Source: Bacteroidota bacterium | GTDB lineage: Bacteria; Bacteroidota; Bacteroidia; Sphingobacteriales; Sphingobacteriaceae | Reading direction: 5' to 3' | Assembly: GCA_018266935.1 (NCBI GenBank) | Contig: JAFDZL010000488.1 | Span: forward strand, 1-57,759 | DNA length: 57,759 nucleotides | In this document: piece after piece, positions 36,272 through 45,346 of the stretch | Numbering within the stretch: the first letter of the stretch is position 1 | Layout: each line of letters starts with the position of its first letter | The notes under the pieces: generated by a model | Told to the model about the DNA's origin: nothing | Seen by the model: only the letters and a program-made list of their open reading frames with translations | The model's database searches: none | Program-made: the position numbers and the translations under genes

Positions 36272-36308
36272 AGCGGTCGGAAGCCGGATTTCAGAGGTCA
36301 GATTTTGG
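36272..36308. repeat. Heptad-repeat array between convergent oxyR-like and reductase genes
   Basis: In 7-nt register: CGGTCGG, AAGCCGG, ATTTCAG, AGGTCAG, ATTTTGG. It begins at the oxyR-like stop codon and supplies the last residues (Ser-Asp-Leu) and stop codon of the reductase gene on the other strand. Confidence 0.72.
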
Positions 36309-37313
36309 ATACTCAATCACTACATCCTCACTCACGGGGTGACCTGTGCAGGTTAATATCCAGCCTTGCTTCAGATCATCGTCCGTCAGCACTTCATTAA
36401 TAGACATTCCTACTTTGCCGCTTTTACATATCGCCGTGCAGGTTGAGCAGGAACCAACACGGCAGCTATAGGGCAATTGGATGTTATTTTGCAAAGCAGC
36501 CTGTAAAATCGATTGGTTTTCTCCGGTTGTAATATCGTAAACCTCTCCGTTGAAATAAATTTTGACTCTGCCGGGGGGATAATAGACCGAAGTATGGGCA
36601 ACGCTAACGGTTTCGATCACGAAATTCTCGCGCCGTATTTTGCCCGGATCAACACCGATATAGATCAGTGTCAGCCGGACCATGCGCATATACGGGAACG
36701 GCCCGCAGACAAAGAACTCGGACTTATCCAGGCTGAATTGAAGATTTTGTTTGACCAACTGCTCGGTCGTAGTATTGTTGAGCCTTTTGCCCTGGTTGCT
36801 GATGAGGTATATAATATTTAAACGGTCGGGATGTTCGGCGGCAAGGCTGTCCAGTTCCTTTTTGAAAAGCACAGCGGTATTATTGCTGCTATAGATTAGC
36901 GTTAGCTTGCTTTTGCCATCACGTTGAAGAAGGTATTTTAATTGAGAAAATACTGGTGTGATGCCGCTTCCGGCCGCGAAGAAAAAAATGTCTTTTTCAG
37001 GGTGAAAATTATGAACAACGAACCGGCCGGCTGGTTCTACGGCTGTCAATATATCCCCTGCCGAAAGTTTGGTCAGCATATAGCGCGAAATCTCACCGTT
37101 CGCCTGGCGTTTGACGGTTACAGCAAGCAAGTCTTCATCGGGTGACGAGCTTAAGGAATAGGAGCGGCGTATCTCTTCCGTTTTATGGGTGAATACTAGC
37201 GTGACGAACTGCCCGGCTTTGTAACTTATTTTCCTGCCAGACACATCCTTCAAAAAGAAGGTCGCCACATCAGGCAATTCCCATTTAATGGATTCGATCC
37301 GTAATTGGAGCAT
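36291..37313 (-). CDS. Ferredoxin/flavodoxin reductase with a C-terminal 2Fe-2S domain (PaaE/NADH:oxidoreductase type)
   Basis: 340 residues. FAD-binding barrel about 1-100 (YKAGQFVTLVF, RRSYSLSSSP). NAD(P)-binding domain about 105-230 (FFFAAGSGITPVFSQLKYLL, FFVCGPFPYMRMV). Plant-type 2Fe-2S ferredoxin domain about 250-340 with CRVGSCSTC and a fourth Cys in ILTCTGHP. Such proteins pass electrons from NAD(P)H through FAD and the cluster to an oxygenase, desaturase or hybrid-cluster protein. No partner enzyme is adjacent. The C-terminus SDL-stop is encoded within the heptad array. Confidence 0.9.
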   Translation of the reverse strand: MLQLRIESIKWELPDVATFFLKDVSGRKISYKAGQFVTLVFTHKTEEIRRSYSLSSSPDEDLLAVTVKRQANGEISRYMLTKLSAGDILTAVEPAGRFVVHNFHPEKDIFFFAAGSGITPVFSQLKYLLQRDGKSKLTLIYSSNNTAVLFKKELDSLAAEHPDRLNIIYLISNQGKRLNNTTTEQLVKQNLQFSLDKSEFFVCGPFPYMRMVRLTLIYIGVDPGKIRRENFVIETVSVAHTSVYYPPGRVKIYFNGEVYDITTGENQSILQAALQNNIQLPYSCRVGSCSTCTAICKSGKVGMSINEVLTDDDLKQGWILTCTGHPVSEDVVIEYPKSDL

Positions 37314-37319
37314 TGATAA

Positions 37320-37402
37320 TTAGTGAGTTAGCGAATTGGCGGATGAGTGAATAGATAAATTGGTGAATCACTCACACATTCACTAAATCACTCATTCATC
37401 AT
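37320..37402. repeat. Octad-repeat inverted element (GTGAATNN type)
   Basis: Left arm 37323-37370 in 8-nt register: GTGAGTTA, GCGAATTG, GCGGATGA, GTGAATAG, ATAAATTG, GTGAATCA. Right arm 37370-37402: ACTCACAC, ATTCACTA, AATCACTC, ATTCATC. The arms are in opposite orientation. It spans the stop codon of the reductase gene at 37392, supplying its last residues (Asp-Glu-stop). Confidence 0.82.
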
Positions 37403-38396
37403 TGTTTCTCAGCACAATTTTACCGAATTGCGTCGAGTTCTCCATTTTGTGTACCGCCTTATCGGCATCCGCAAGGAGAAAGACCTCATCTACAACAGGT
37501 ACGATTTGGTGCCGGTTCACAAAATCCAGCATTGAATTGAAATCTTCAGGCGAACCCATGGTGGTGCCTAGGATCTGCAATTGTTTCCAGAAAATCTTGC
37601 GTCCGTTCAAAGGGGGAAGATTGCCGGCCGTTCCGCCGAAAAAAACTATCCGGCCACCCGGGTTCGCCAGATCGACCAGTTTTTCGAACCCGTCACCCAG
37701 TGCGCTGTCGATGATCACATCGAAACCGCCGGCCAGTTGTTTCAGTTGATCCGCCCAATCCTGTGCCTTATAGTTAACACCGGCACAAGCGCCAATTTGC
37801 CTGGCACGTTCTATCTTCTCGCCCGAACCAGAAGTAACAAACACCTGGCAGTCGGCAGCTACAGCCCATTGCAAGGCAAAAGCGCCCGTTCCTCCGCCCA
37901 CACCTGTGATCAGCACCTTTTCTCCTTTTTGGGCTTTGCCCTTGGTGAAAACTGCGCGGTAAGTGGTCATCCCGGCTAATGGTAATGCCGCCGCTTGTTC
38001 CCAGCTCAGAAGCGGCGGTTTGGGGTACAGGTATTCGGCTTTTACCTTCACGTATTCGGCAAGTGTACCGTCTTCCGGCAGGCCAAGTATGGTAAAATCG
38101 CGGTTCTGATAATCTTCATGCGGCCCCCAGTTGTGACAGGGGTTGATGATCACTTCGCTGTTCAGCCATTTTTGATCAACACCGCTTCCGATCTCTGCTA
38201 CGATACCCGCCCCATCCGAACCCAGGATCGAGGGGTATTTGATCCCCGCATATTTGCCGATGGTGATCCAGTAATCCCGGCGATTCAGCGCCGCAGCTTT
38301 GATATGTACAAGGGCCTCGTCCGGACCTAAATTTGGCTTTTCAACTTCCTTTAATACCAAAGGTTTGCCGGCTGCTTCTAAAACGATGGCTTTCAT
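37392..38396 (-). CDS. Zinc-independent medium-chain dehydrogenase / quinone oxidoreductase
   Basis: 334 residues from the ATG at 38396 (MKAIVLEAAGKPLVLKEVEK); a longer frame upstream overlaps sod and is rejected. MDR fold: LGSDGAGIVAEIGSGV (catalytic domain), then the nucleotide-binding motif VLITGVGGGTGAFALQ. The structural-zinc Cys residues of alcohol dehydrogenases are absent, so it is of the quinone-reductase/crotonyl-reductase type. Usual substrates are quinones or enals with NADPH. It lies 62 nt downstream of sod in the same direction, which may point to an oxidative-stress role (inference). Confidence 0.88.
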   Translation of the reverse strand: MKAIVLEAAGKPLVLKEVEKPNLGPDEALVHIKAAALNRRDYWITIGKYAGIKYPSILGSDGAGIVAEIGSGVDQKWLNSEVIINPCHNWGPHEDYQNRDFTILGLPEDGTLAEYVKVKAEYLYPKPPLLSWEQAAALPLAGMTTYRAVFTKGKAQKGEKVLITGVGGGTGAFALQWAVAADCQVFVTSGSGEKIERARQIGACAGVNYKAQDWADQLKQLAGGFDVIIDSALGDGFEKLVDLANPGGRIVFFGGTAGNLPPLNGRKIFWKQLQILGTTMGSPEDFNSMLDFVNRHQIVPVVDEVFLLADADKAVHKMENSTQFGKIVLRNNDE

Positions 38397-38457
38397 GCTG
38401 ATGTCGTAAACAAAAAACGGCAGGAAAACCCGCCGTTCATATTCTTTTATCTTTTTA

Positions 38458-39069
38458 TCAGGATGTTGCTTTGGTGTACAACTCGGCAACGTGATTCCAG
38501 TTGATCACATTCCAGATAGCGGCCAGGTAATCCGGGCGGCGGTTCTGGTATTTCAGGTAATAAGCGTGCTCCCAAACATCGATGCCAAGTATAGGAGTAC
38601 CTTTTACTTCGGCTATGTCCATCAGCGGGTTGTCCTGGTTAGGAGTTGAGCAAACAGCAAGCTTCTTATCAGCTGTAACGATAAGCCAAGCCCAGCCAGA
38701 ACCAAAGCGCGTTGCACCAGCTTCAGAAAGCTTGGTTTTGAAATCGGCGAAAGATCCGAAGGTACTTGCTATTGCAGAGCCCAGCGCGCCCGAAGGTTCG
38801 CCGCCGCCGCTTGGCGAAAGCCAGGTCCAGAACAATGAGTGGTTATAGTGACCGCCCCCATTGTTGCGTACCGCCATCGGGAATTTGGAAATATTTTTAA
38901 TGATGTCGTCAATGCTGCTGTCCGCCTCGGGCTTGCCTTCAAGCGCCTTATTCAGATTAGTAACGTAAGCCTGGTGGTGTTTTCCGTGGTGGATCTCCAT
39001 CGTCATCTTATCGATGTGGGGTTCCAAAGCATCGGTAGCGTAAGCCAATGCCGGTAGTGTGAATGCCAT
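38458..39069 (-). CDS. sodA: Superoxide dismutase (Fe/Mn family, Mn-type features)
   Basis: 203 residues. Metal ligands: His in [12 protein letters not shown] (about 27), His in [10 protein letters not shown] (about 80), and Asp and His in [11 protein letters not shown] (about 163-167). The second-shell Gln lies in the C-terminal domain (TPNQDNPLM), as in Mn enzymes, rather than in the N-terminal domain as in Fe enzymes. No signal peptide, so cytoplasmic. It dismutates superoxide. The call of Mn over Fe is from the Gln position only; cambialistic use is possible. Confidence 0.95.
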   Translation of the reverse strand: MAFTLPALAYATDALEPHIDKMTMEIHHGKHHQAYVTNLNKALEGKPEADSSIDDIIKNISKFPMAVRNNGGGHYNHSLFWTWLSPSGGGEPSGALGSAIASTFGSFADFKTKLSEAGATRFGSGWAWLIVTADKKLAVCSTPNQDNPLMDIAEVKGTPILGIDVWEHAYYLKYQNRRPDYLAAIWNVINWNHVAELYTKATS

Positions 39070-39105
39070 AATGAACTATTTTTTAAAGGTTGTGAATCGT
39101 TGTCA

Positions 39106-39113
39106 CAAATATA
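39106..39113 (-). promoter_or_regulatory. Predicted sod promoter -7 element
   Basis: TATATTTG on the minus strand, exact TAnnTTTG, 36 nt upstream of the ATG. The rest of the gap 39114-39344 shows no gene or clear structure. Confidence 0.55.
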
Positions 39114-39344
39114 AATGCATGTGTATGACTTTTGTTCTATTAAATGTCAATTTTGTTTACAGGGATATTTCCAACTCTAATCGCAGATCTACATTACATT
39201 TCTCCTGTTCGCTGCTCCTATTTAAACAAGTGAGCAACCTATTAAAATTATCACCTGTTTGGTTGAAATGATTTTATAACGGTTACGTATCAGATAGCTT
39301 CGCGCCAAATAGTTTCTAAAATTGCAACCATTCACTCCGTTCAC

Positions 39345-39890
39345 ATGAAAAGATTAACCCAATTCCTCACCGCCATGGCACTGCTATTTGTTAGTGCCTC
39401 AGCGTTCGCGCAGTTTACACAAAAAGAAATGATAGCCGAATGGCAACGCGCAAAATATTATACCAAATCTTATTTGGATGCCATGCCCGAAGATGGTTAC
39501 GCGTTCAAACCGACGCCCGAGATACGATCATTCGCGCAGCAAATGCTTCACCTGGCCGATGCAAATTATCTTTTTGCTTCGTCGGCCAGCGGTAAGCCCA
39601 ATTCACTCGGGATCGACTTGCCCCACCATGATGTACTCCAGAAAACTTCGGCCGAAACCAAAGATGCCGTTACCAAAGCGGTTATGGACAGTTATGATTT
39701 CGCGATCAGCACGCTGCAAAGCATGACCCCGGACCAATTGCAGGAATCCATCAAATTTGGCAGCAAAACAACCATTACAAGAAGCGGGCTTTATGGGAAA
39801 GGTTTTGAACACCAGACGCACCATAGGGGGCAGACTACAATTTACCTGCGTTTGAAAGGGGTGACGCCTCCGAATGAACGATTGTTCTAA
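39345..39890 (+). CDS. Secreted DinB-family protein
   Basis: 181 residues. Signal peptide about 1-22 (LLFVSASAFAQ). DinB-like four-helix bundle with metal-binding His candidates in QQMLHLADAN (about 68) and HQTHHRGQTTIYL (about 162-166). The triad His..His..His is typical. An exported DinB protein is less common than the cytoplasmic kind. Family members bind a divalent metal and include thiol-dependent transferases; the role here is unknown. Its stop codon overlaps that of convergent tadA (CTAA at 39887-39890). Confidence 0.87.
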   Translation: MKRLTQFLTAMALLFVSASAFAQFTQKEMIAEWQRAKYYTKSYLDAMPEDGYAFKPTPEIRSFAQQMLHLADANYLFASSASGKPNSLGIDLPHHDVLQKTSAETKDAVTKAVMDSYDFAISTLQSMTPDQLQESIKFGSKTTITRSGLYGKGFEHQTHHRGQTTIYLRLKGVTPPNERLF

Positions 39891-40354
39891 CGTTTTTTTT
39901 TAAAAAATTCGCGCATCAGTTCGGCGCATTCGTTCTCGCGGATGCCGCCGGTGATGATGGTTTTCGGATGGGTGATCTTTTGGTTGATCCGCCCGAAACC
40001 CATTTTAGTATCATAGGCGCCAAAAACTATCTTGCTGAGCTGGAACCAATAACTGGCGCCGGCACACATCACACAAGGTTCGAGCGTGACGTAGAGCGTG
40101 CAATCCTTCAGATACTTTCCGCCTAAAAAGTTTGCTGCTGCGGTAAGCGCCTGCATTTCTGCGTGCGCCGATACATCGTTCAACCGCTCGGTCAGGTTGT
40201 GCCCGCGACCAATGATCTTCCCATTGCAAACTACCACCGCACCGATAGGGATCTCATCTTCTGCCAAAGCCAGCCTGGCCTCCTTCAGCGCCTCGTTCAT
40301 AAAGAAATCGTCAGGCGATATTTGTGGTTCCTCACCGAAAGTATAGTACCGCAT
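39887..40354 (-). CDS. tadA: tRNA adenosine(34) deaminase
   Basis: 155 residues. Zinc site HAEM (HAEMQALTAA) with the catalytic Glu, and PCVMC (LEPCVMCAGA). It converts A34 to inosine in tRNA-Arg(ACG). The start codon immediately follows the stop of csaA (TAAATG on the minus strand), so the two are co-transcribed, with csaA first. The C-terminal FFKKKR tail is normal for TadA. Confidence 0.93.
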   Translation of the reverse strand: MRYYTFGEEPQISPDDFFMNEALKEARLALAEDEIPIGAVVVCNGKIIGRGHNLTERLNDVSAHAEMQALTAAANFLGGKYLKDCTLYVTLEPCVMCAGASYWFQLSKIVFGAYDTKMGFGRINQKITHPKTIITGGIRENECAELMREFFKKKR

Positions 40355-40690
40355 TTAAACCAATTTACTGCCGTTCGGCACTTTTTGCCCGACAGACGTT
40401 AAAACGATGTCGCCGTTCTCATCGGCAAAACCGGTTACCAGGAATTCTGACATGAAAGGACCGATCTGTTTTTTAGGAAAATTGATCACCCCTACGATCT
40501 GCCTGCCAGGCAATTCCTCTTTAGTATAATGTTTAGTGATCTGTGCGCTCGACCATTTGATGCCGAAAAGTCCAAAGTCGGCTTTAATTTTATAGGCAGG
40601 TTTACGCGCTTCGGGAAAGTCAGCCACTTCGAGTATTGTGCCTGCCCGCAGCTCCACTTTTTCAAAATCGTGCCAGGTGATGGTTTCCAT
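40355..40690 (-). CDS. csaA: CsaA-like tRNA-binding domain protein
   Basis: 111 residues, a single EMAP-II/Arc1p-like tRNA-binding OB fold: [20 protein letters not shown], then [30 protein letters not shown], and VPNGSKLV at the C-terminus. CsaA dimers bind tRNA and have chaperone-like activity. It sits next to tadA, another tRNA protein. Confidence 0.92.
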   Translation of the reverse strand: METITWHDFEKVELRAGTILEVADFPEARKPAYKIKADFGLFGIKWSSAQITKHYTKEELPGRQIVGVINFPKKQIGPFMSEFLVTGFADENGDIVLTSVGQKVPNGSKLV

Positions 40691-40720
40691 GAAGCAAAGG
40701 TAATCACCAACGCTTCAGGA

Positions 40721-42430
40721 TCAGCCTTTTTTCAGCGTAAAATAAAATCTACTGCCTTCGCCCAGATCGCTTTCCACACCAATTTTTCCTGATTGGGCTT
40801 CAATGAAGTCTTTTGCTATCGCCAGGCCAAGGCCCGTGCCCGACTGTTCGCCTTTTGAGCCGGGCACCTTAAAGTACCTTTCAAATATCCGCGGCAGGTA
40901 TTTGCTCTCGATCCCCTGGCCATGATCCGTCACCGAAAATTCGATCTCGTCGCCTTTCAGCCGCTTTACATTCAGCTCCACTTCCGAGCGCTCGGGGCTA
41001 TATTTTATAGCGTTGGAAAGCAGGTTGATAAGTACCCAGGTAGTTTTATCCAGATCGGCGCGAACATCAGGAAGGCTGTCGGCACAGTTCACTTTAAGGT
41101 CGACCTGCTTTTGCTCAGCAGTAAATTTGACGGCCTTCACCGCATAATCTACAATATTTTTTGGGTGGGTGGTGCCGAAATTCAGGTTTAGTTTGCCGGT
41201 TTCCACTTGCGCCATGTCCAGCAGTTCACCAGTTATCTGCAATAGGCGCCGGGCATCGTCGTCAATATTCTCTAATAACTGCTTTTGCTCAGCGTTCACT
41301 TCGCCTATGCGTTGATCATCCAACAGCTTCAGGCTCATTTTAATGGACGAGATCGGTGTTTTTAGTTCGTGAGAGATTGTTGCGATGAAATTAGTTTTGG
41401 CTTCATCCAGTTGCTGGAATTCGGTAATATTTTTCAGGATGATTACTTTACCGATCATCGTTCCCTTATTTATTACCGGCATAATATCTTTGGAATAATA
41501 ACTCTCCCGGTTATCGGCGTATATCTTCATTTTATGCTGATCGGTTACCAACAGATTTCTGAGCAGGTCATTTTCCAGAGCCACGTCAGGTGCGTAGTGT
41601 CCGATAAGGTTAGCTTCAGCAATTCCCACCAACTCACAGGCCACCTGGTTAACAAAAATGATGAACGACTTTTCGTCCAGCCCAATGATGCCGTCGTGCA
41701 TGGAATTGATGATAGTTTCGATACGCTTCTTCTCGAACATGATACTGGCCAGGCTACTGCTCTCATACTCGTTCAGCTTAAAAGTCATATTATTAAAAGC
41801 CTGCGCCAATTCGCCAAACTCGTCGTTTGACTTGAAATCGAGCTGTTGGTGATAATTGCGTTTGGATATTTCCTTGATGCGTTCGGTTAACTCTTTTATG
41901 GGGTTAGCAATATAACCCGGAAAGTTGATAATAAAACTGAAGGCAACGAGAAACAGGAATGAGCCTATCAGGGCTACTAATACGGTCGCGCTGCCGGATG
42001 TGTCGTTCGCTACGGCATTCTTATGCTGAATCGCTTTCATATTTAGCTGCATAATGCCATAGAGCAGCCTCCGTATATCCAGGCGCAATTCATTCTGGTG
42101 CAAGGCATTCCCTTTTATGAGTTTTAACTGTTCATACTTCGATCTCAGTGAATCGGTTAATTCCTGCTCACCCGGCTCTGTGATATTGTGCTCCTGCTTA
42201 ACCAAATTTTTCTCAATAACGCCGACCTGGTGATTGTTAAGCGCGCCTCCATCCTCATCCATCGCGAGGCCGATATTGCGCATATATTGCAGGGTCTCAT
42301 AGTTGTCTTTGAGAATAACACCTGACACGGCTGAAAGACGGTTCAGGTAATATATGGACAAACCGCAGCAAATGAATGCCAGCAGGAACAGGAAACCAAT
42401 GCCTGCGCGGAGCTTATTTTTGATAGTCAT
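40721..42430 (-). CDS. Sensor histidine kinase of the Kdp locus (HAMP-PAS-HisKA-HATPase)
   Basis: 569 residues. Membrane helix about 9-30, extracytoplasmic helical region about 31-145, second membrane helix about 148-170. Then HAMP (NPIKELTERIKEI), PAS (IIGLDEKSFIIFVNQVACEL), HisKA with the phospho-His in ATISHELKTPISSIK, and HATPase (NLLSNAIKYSPE, DHGQGI, GTGLGLAIAKDF). The ATG overlaps the kdpD stop (ATGA), so it is coupled. It appears to be the kinase half of a split KdpD, although its input region is not the four-helix KdpD sensor. The NtrC-type regulator at 50095 is its likely partner (inference). Confidence 0.9.
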   Translation of the reverse strand: MTIKNKLRAGIGFLFLLAFICCGLSIYYLNRLSAVSGVILKDNYETLQYMRNIGLAMDEDGGALNNHQVGVIEKNLVKQEHNITEPGEQELTDSLRSKYEQLKLIKGNALHQNELRLDIRRLLYGIMQLNMKAIQHKNAVANDTSGSATVLVALIGSFLFLVAFSFIINFPGYIANPIKELTERIKEISKRNYHQQLDFKSNDEFGELAQAFNNMTFKLNEYESSSLASIMFEKKRIETIINSMHDGIIGLDEKSFIIFVNQVACELVGIAEANLIGHYAPDVALENDLLRNLLVTDQHKMKIYADNRESYYSKDIMPVINKGTMIGKVIILKNITEFQQLDEAKTNFIATISHELKTPISSIKMSLKLLDDQRIGEVNAEQKQLLENIDDDARRLLQITGELLDMAQVETGKLNLNFGTTHPKNIVDYAVKAVKFTAEQKQVDLKVNCADSLPDVRADLDKTTWVLINLLSNAIKYSPERSEVELNVKRLKGDEIEFSVTDHGQGIESKYLPRIFERYFKVPGSKGEQSGTGLGLAIAKDFIEAQSGKIGVESDLGEGSRFYFTLKKG

Positions 42431-43554
42431 GAGAGGATAACTAAGTCAATATCAGTTTTCGACATCTTATTAAGTAATTGGGTAAAAACGGCGGTTTTCA
42501 TCACCAGCTGATAGAATTTAAAGTGCGGCTTGCCGATGCAGATGGTAGTAATATCATACTTTTCGGCCGTTTCCCATATCGTTTTTGCCACGTTATTGCT
42601 TTTTACCTTCAGCACCTCGGCGCCCAATTGCGTTGCATTTTTAAAGTTATTGATCAGGTGCCGCTGAGAAGCAAGATTGATCTTGTCAGCACTTTCTGCT
42701 GATCTCTGCACATAAAGCACATACCATTTTGAACGATAGTAGGATGCCAGCCTTGCGGTTTTACGGATGATCACTTTTGCCGCTTCATCGTTGGTGCTGA
42801 TGCAAGCGAGGAAAATCTCGGGCCGTAGCTTAATAGTTTTGGGAATTTCAATATCGATCTTCCGTTCCAACTGGTGAGCAACTTCTTTTAATGCCAGCTC
42901 GCGGAGCTGCAAAATGCGCTCGGCCTGGAAGAAATTATTCAGGGCTGTGGCAACTTTTTGCTGGTCATATATCTTTCCTTCCCTAAGCCTTTCGATCAAT
43001 TCATCGGCCGTCAAATCGATGTTCACTACCTCATCGGCCATTTGCAATACCTTGTCCGGTATACGTTCGGCAATAGTGGCGCCGGTTATCTTTTGTACTT
43101 CTTCATTCAGACTTTCCAGGTGCTGGATGTTCACGGCGCTGATGACGTTGATACCCGCATTCAAAATATCTATCACATCCTGCCAGCGCTTTTCGTTTTT
43201 ACTGCCTTCTATATTGGAATGTGCCAGTTCATCTACGACAACTACTTCGGGCCGCAGGTTGATAATGGCATTCAGGTCCATTTCTTCCAGTTCTTTGCCT
43301 TTGTAGAACAATTTTCGGCGCGGGATGACCGGCAACCCTTCCAGTAATTCTTCGGTCTCTTTCCGTTTGTGTGTCTCGATGTACCCTATTTTAACATCAA
43401 TACCGCTGCGCAGCAATGTTTTGGCTTCGAGCAGCATACGATAGGTTTTGCCCACACCTGCACTCATGCCGATATAAATCTTAAACTTTCCCCGTCTCGA
43501 CTTTTTGATCAGGTCGAGGAAATGTTGTACCGATTCTTTGTTATTATCGTCCAT
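42427..43554 (-). CDS. kdpD: KdpD N-terminal domain protein (KdpD sensor plus Usp domain), detached from the kinase
   Basis: 375 residues. KdpD domain about 15-225 with Walker A GMSAGVGKTYRML, IGYIETHKRKET, and Walker B VVVDELAHSN. A Usp-like domain follows (about 245-375: IFLACISTNDEAAKVIIRKT, ICIGKPHFKFYQ). In E. coli these domains are fused to membrane helices and a histidine kinase; here the protein stops, and the kinase is a separate, overlapping gene. The N-terminal domain of E. coli KdpD has been reported to phosphorylate KdpB directly, so a stand-alone version could still inhibit the pump. It is downstream of kdpABC and the porin gene. Confidence 0.92.
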   Translation of the reverse strand: MDDNNKESVQHFLDLIKKSRRGKFKIYIGMSAGVGKTYRMLLEAKTLLRSGIDVKIGYIETHKRKETEELLEGLPVIPRRKLFYKGKELEEMDLNAIINLRPEVVVVDELAHSNIEGSKNEKRWQDVIDILNAGINVISAVNIQHLESLNEEVQKITGATIAERIPDKVLQMADEVVNIDLTADELIERLREGKIYDQQKVATALNNFFQAERILQLRELALKEVAHQLERKIDIEIPKTIKLRPEIFLACISTNDEAAKVIIRKTARLASYYRSKWYVLYVQRSAESADKINLASQRHLINNFKNATQLGAEVLKVKSNNVAKTIWETAEKYDITTICIGKPHFKFYQLVMKTAVFTQLLNKMSKTDIDLVILS

Positions 43555-43568
43555 TAATTTAAGCTCTT

Positions 43569-43592
43569 AAAGGGGATGTTGCCATCCCCTTT
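43569..43592 (-). terminator. Intercistronic hairpin between the porin gene and kdpD
   Basis: AAAGGGGATG (43569-43578), loop TTGC, CATCCCCTTT (43583-43592): a perfect 10-bp stem. On the minus strand it is followed by TTTAAG only, so it is a partial terminator or a processing site that would lower kdpD relative to kdpABC. The T run on the plus strand could terminate antisense transcripts. Confidence 0.7.
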
Positions 43593-43646
43593 TTTGCATG
43601 AGTCAATCAATCAAACTAATTATAAATATACCTCATGCTTTTCGTT

Positions 43647-44705
43647 TTAAAACGCATATACTGCTGCGATCAGGAACTGGCTTGCGCTGTTCGTCGGCGC
43701 CAGGTTGTTGTCGGCAAAAGCGAACGGAAATGCCGAACTCTTGTTGTCGAACCTGATCTCAGGGATCAGCGTGATAGCGCCTGCCTTGATGTTCGAACTG
43801 ATGGTGATACCTGTTACGTTGCCGCCGCCGTTCTTATATGTAAAGTATTCACCTCTCACACCGAAAGTCACCACTTTTGATACGGCTAACTGAGGGTACA
43901 GGGCTATGCCAGAAAATCCGCCGCCATTGTTCGGCGCCGAAAAGTCAGCAGCGTTCAGACCCAGTTTGAAGGCGTCAGTGATCTGGTAGGCCGTGGTCAG
44001 GTCGAACTCGGTGCCTGAGAAAGAGCCGGTAGCCAGGTTCAAATACGCCGTCCAGCCTTTGGCAGGTACGACCGTCAGTTGTGCCCCGAATGTTGACACG
44101 TCACCCGAGGTTGTTGTATTGCCATGCGTAATGAACGACGTGTAAGTATTCCAGTAATTGTTAAAGATACCGGCCATCAGGCTCACTTTATCCGAAAAGG
44201 CATAGGTGGCCTTAAAACCTGCATTCTGGAAAGGTCCGTTGGTGAACAGGTACGATGTGGAATAGTTAAAGTTTCCTGTCGGCGAGATCACCTCATAACC
44301 GATGAAGGTGGACATATAACCTGCCGTCAGGTTAAATTTGTCCGTCACATCATAAGATACATACAGGTTCTGGATATGGTAACCTGAGGTCGGGATCGAC
44401 TGGTCGCTCCGCGGACCGAAAGACAATTCGCCCACAAAAGCAGCTTTGCCCACTTTCTTTTTTACGCCCAGGTCAACCATACCGATAGACACTGAATTTT
44501 GGTCTGAGGCGAAGCTGGTGGGGATATTGCTATGCCCTGAAAAGTCATATTTCCAATACGTGTCCACTGAGCCTGCGAAGATCAGCGGCGGGTCTTTCGG
44601 GTCAGCGCCGGTGCCTACCTTGCCGGTATCGGCCGGCATCGGCGCGGCTTTCGCCGAAAAGCTTATTGTAATAAGTAACAATAGTAATAATATGTTCGTT
44701 TTCAT
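43647..44705 (-). CDS. Outer-membrane beta-barrel porin (BBP2/OmpL-like)
   Basis: 352 residues. Signal peptide about 1-20. The mature part is a regular series of amphipathic strands (FAGSVDTYWKYDFSGHSNIP, FVGELSFGPRS, YDVTDKFNLTAGYMSTFIGY, FQNAGFKATYAFSDKVSLMAGIF) ending in the aromatic LIAAVYAF of outer-membrane proteins. It is placed between kdpC and kdpD in the same direction (22 nt from kdpC), so it is probably induced on potassium starvation and may admit potassium across the outer membrane (inference). Confidence 0.85.
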   Translation of the reverse strand: MKTNILLLLLLITISFSAKAAPMPADTGKVGTGADPKDPPLIFAGSVDTYWKYDFSGHSNIPTSFASDQNSVSIGMVDLGVKKKVGKAAFVGELSFGPRSDQSIPTSGYHIQNLYVSYDVTDKFNLTAGYMSTFIGYEVISPTGNFNYSTSYLFTNGPFQNAGFKATYAFSDKVSLMAGIFNNYWNTYTSFITHGNTTTSGDVSTFGAQLTVVPAKGWTAYLNLATGSFSGTEFDLTTAYQITDAFKLGLNAADFSAPNNGGGFSGIALYPQLAVSKVVTFGVRGEYFTYKNGGGNVTGITISSNIKAGAITLIPEIRFDNKSSAFPFAFADNNLAPTNSASQFLIAAVYAF

Positions 44706-44727
44706 TCTTGGTATTTTATAGAGGTCA

Positions 44728-45297
44728 TTATTTTTTTAATTCATCAAGGGCGACATTCAGTTTCAATACGTTCACTTTTGGCGGACCGAACAGGCCAAGA
44801 AAAGGCTGCTCGGTGTGAGCATCAACCAATGCCAGCACTTGTTGTTCGGATAAACCGCGCACTTTAGCCACGCGTGCGGCCTGTATTTTTGCGCCCGCAG
44901 GCGATAGATCAGGGTCCAGCCCGCTGCCCGATGCGGTAACCAACTCGGCAGGTATGTCTGCTTTCTTTACACTTGGGTTATACTTCAGGAATGTATCGAT
45001 ACGGCCCTTTACGTCCTTGTTTAAATAATCGGGATTTGTCGGCCCTTTGTTGGAGCCACCCGAAGCAGCAGCATTGTAATCTACTGCTGAAGGGCGCGAC
45101 CAGAAATACTGGACTTTGGTGAATTTCTGACCCACATTTTCAAAGCCGACCTGGCGGCCTTTGTAAGTCAGGATCACACCATCGCCATGACCAGGAGTTA
45201 ATTTCCCGATGCCGGCAATCACCAAGGGATAAACACCTGACAACAGCACCAGCATGATAACTGTTAATTTTATCGATGTTAATAGGTATGGTTTCAT
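44728..45297 (-). CDS. kdpC: Potassium-transporting ATPase subunit KdpC
   Basis: 189 residues from the ATG at 45297 (MKPYLLTSIKLTVIMLVLLS). A longer frame upstream includes the heptad array and is rejected. One N-terminal membrane helix (about 8-30), then the periplasmic domain with FENVGQKFTKVQYFWSRPSA, the SGGSNKGPTNPDYL motif and SGSGLDPDLSPAGAKIQAARV, all KdpC signatures. It joins KdpA and KdpB and stimulates ATP use. Confidence 0.96.
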   Translation of the reverse strand: MKPYLLTSIKLTVIMLVLLSGVYPLVIAGIGKLTPGHGDGVILTYKGRQVGFENVGQKFTKVQYFWSRPSAVDYNAAASGGSNKGPTNPDYLNKDVKGRIDTFLKYNPSVKKADIPAELVTASGSGLDPDLSPAGAKIQAARVAKVRGLSEQQVLALVDAHTEQPFLGLFGPPKVNVLKLNVALDELKK

Positions 45298-45299
45298 TT

Positions 45300-45341
45300 T
45301 CTTAAGATTTGAGATATGAGATTTGAGATATGAGACATCAT
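45300..45341. repeat. Heptad-repeat array between kdpB and kdpC (GAGATAT/GAGATTT type)
   Basis: AAGATTT, GAGATAT, GAGATTT, GAGATAT, GAGACAT in exact 7-nt register. It fills the gap inside the kdp operon, so it is transcribed and lies immediately before the kdpC start codon. There is no inverted partner here. Confidence 0.88.
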
Positions 45342-45346
45342 TATCT

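Noticed and set aside
39059..39271. 70-codon open frame between sod and the DinB gene
   Set aside because: Its start overlaps the sod coding end and promoter region, and the translation is low-complexity and AT-driven.
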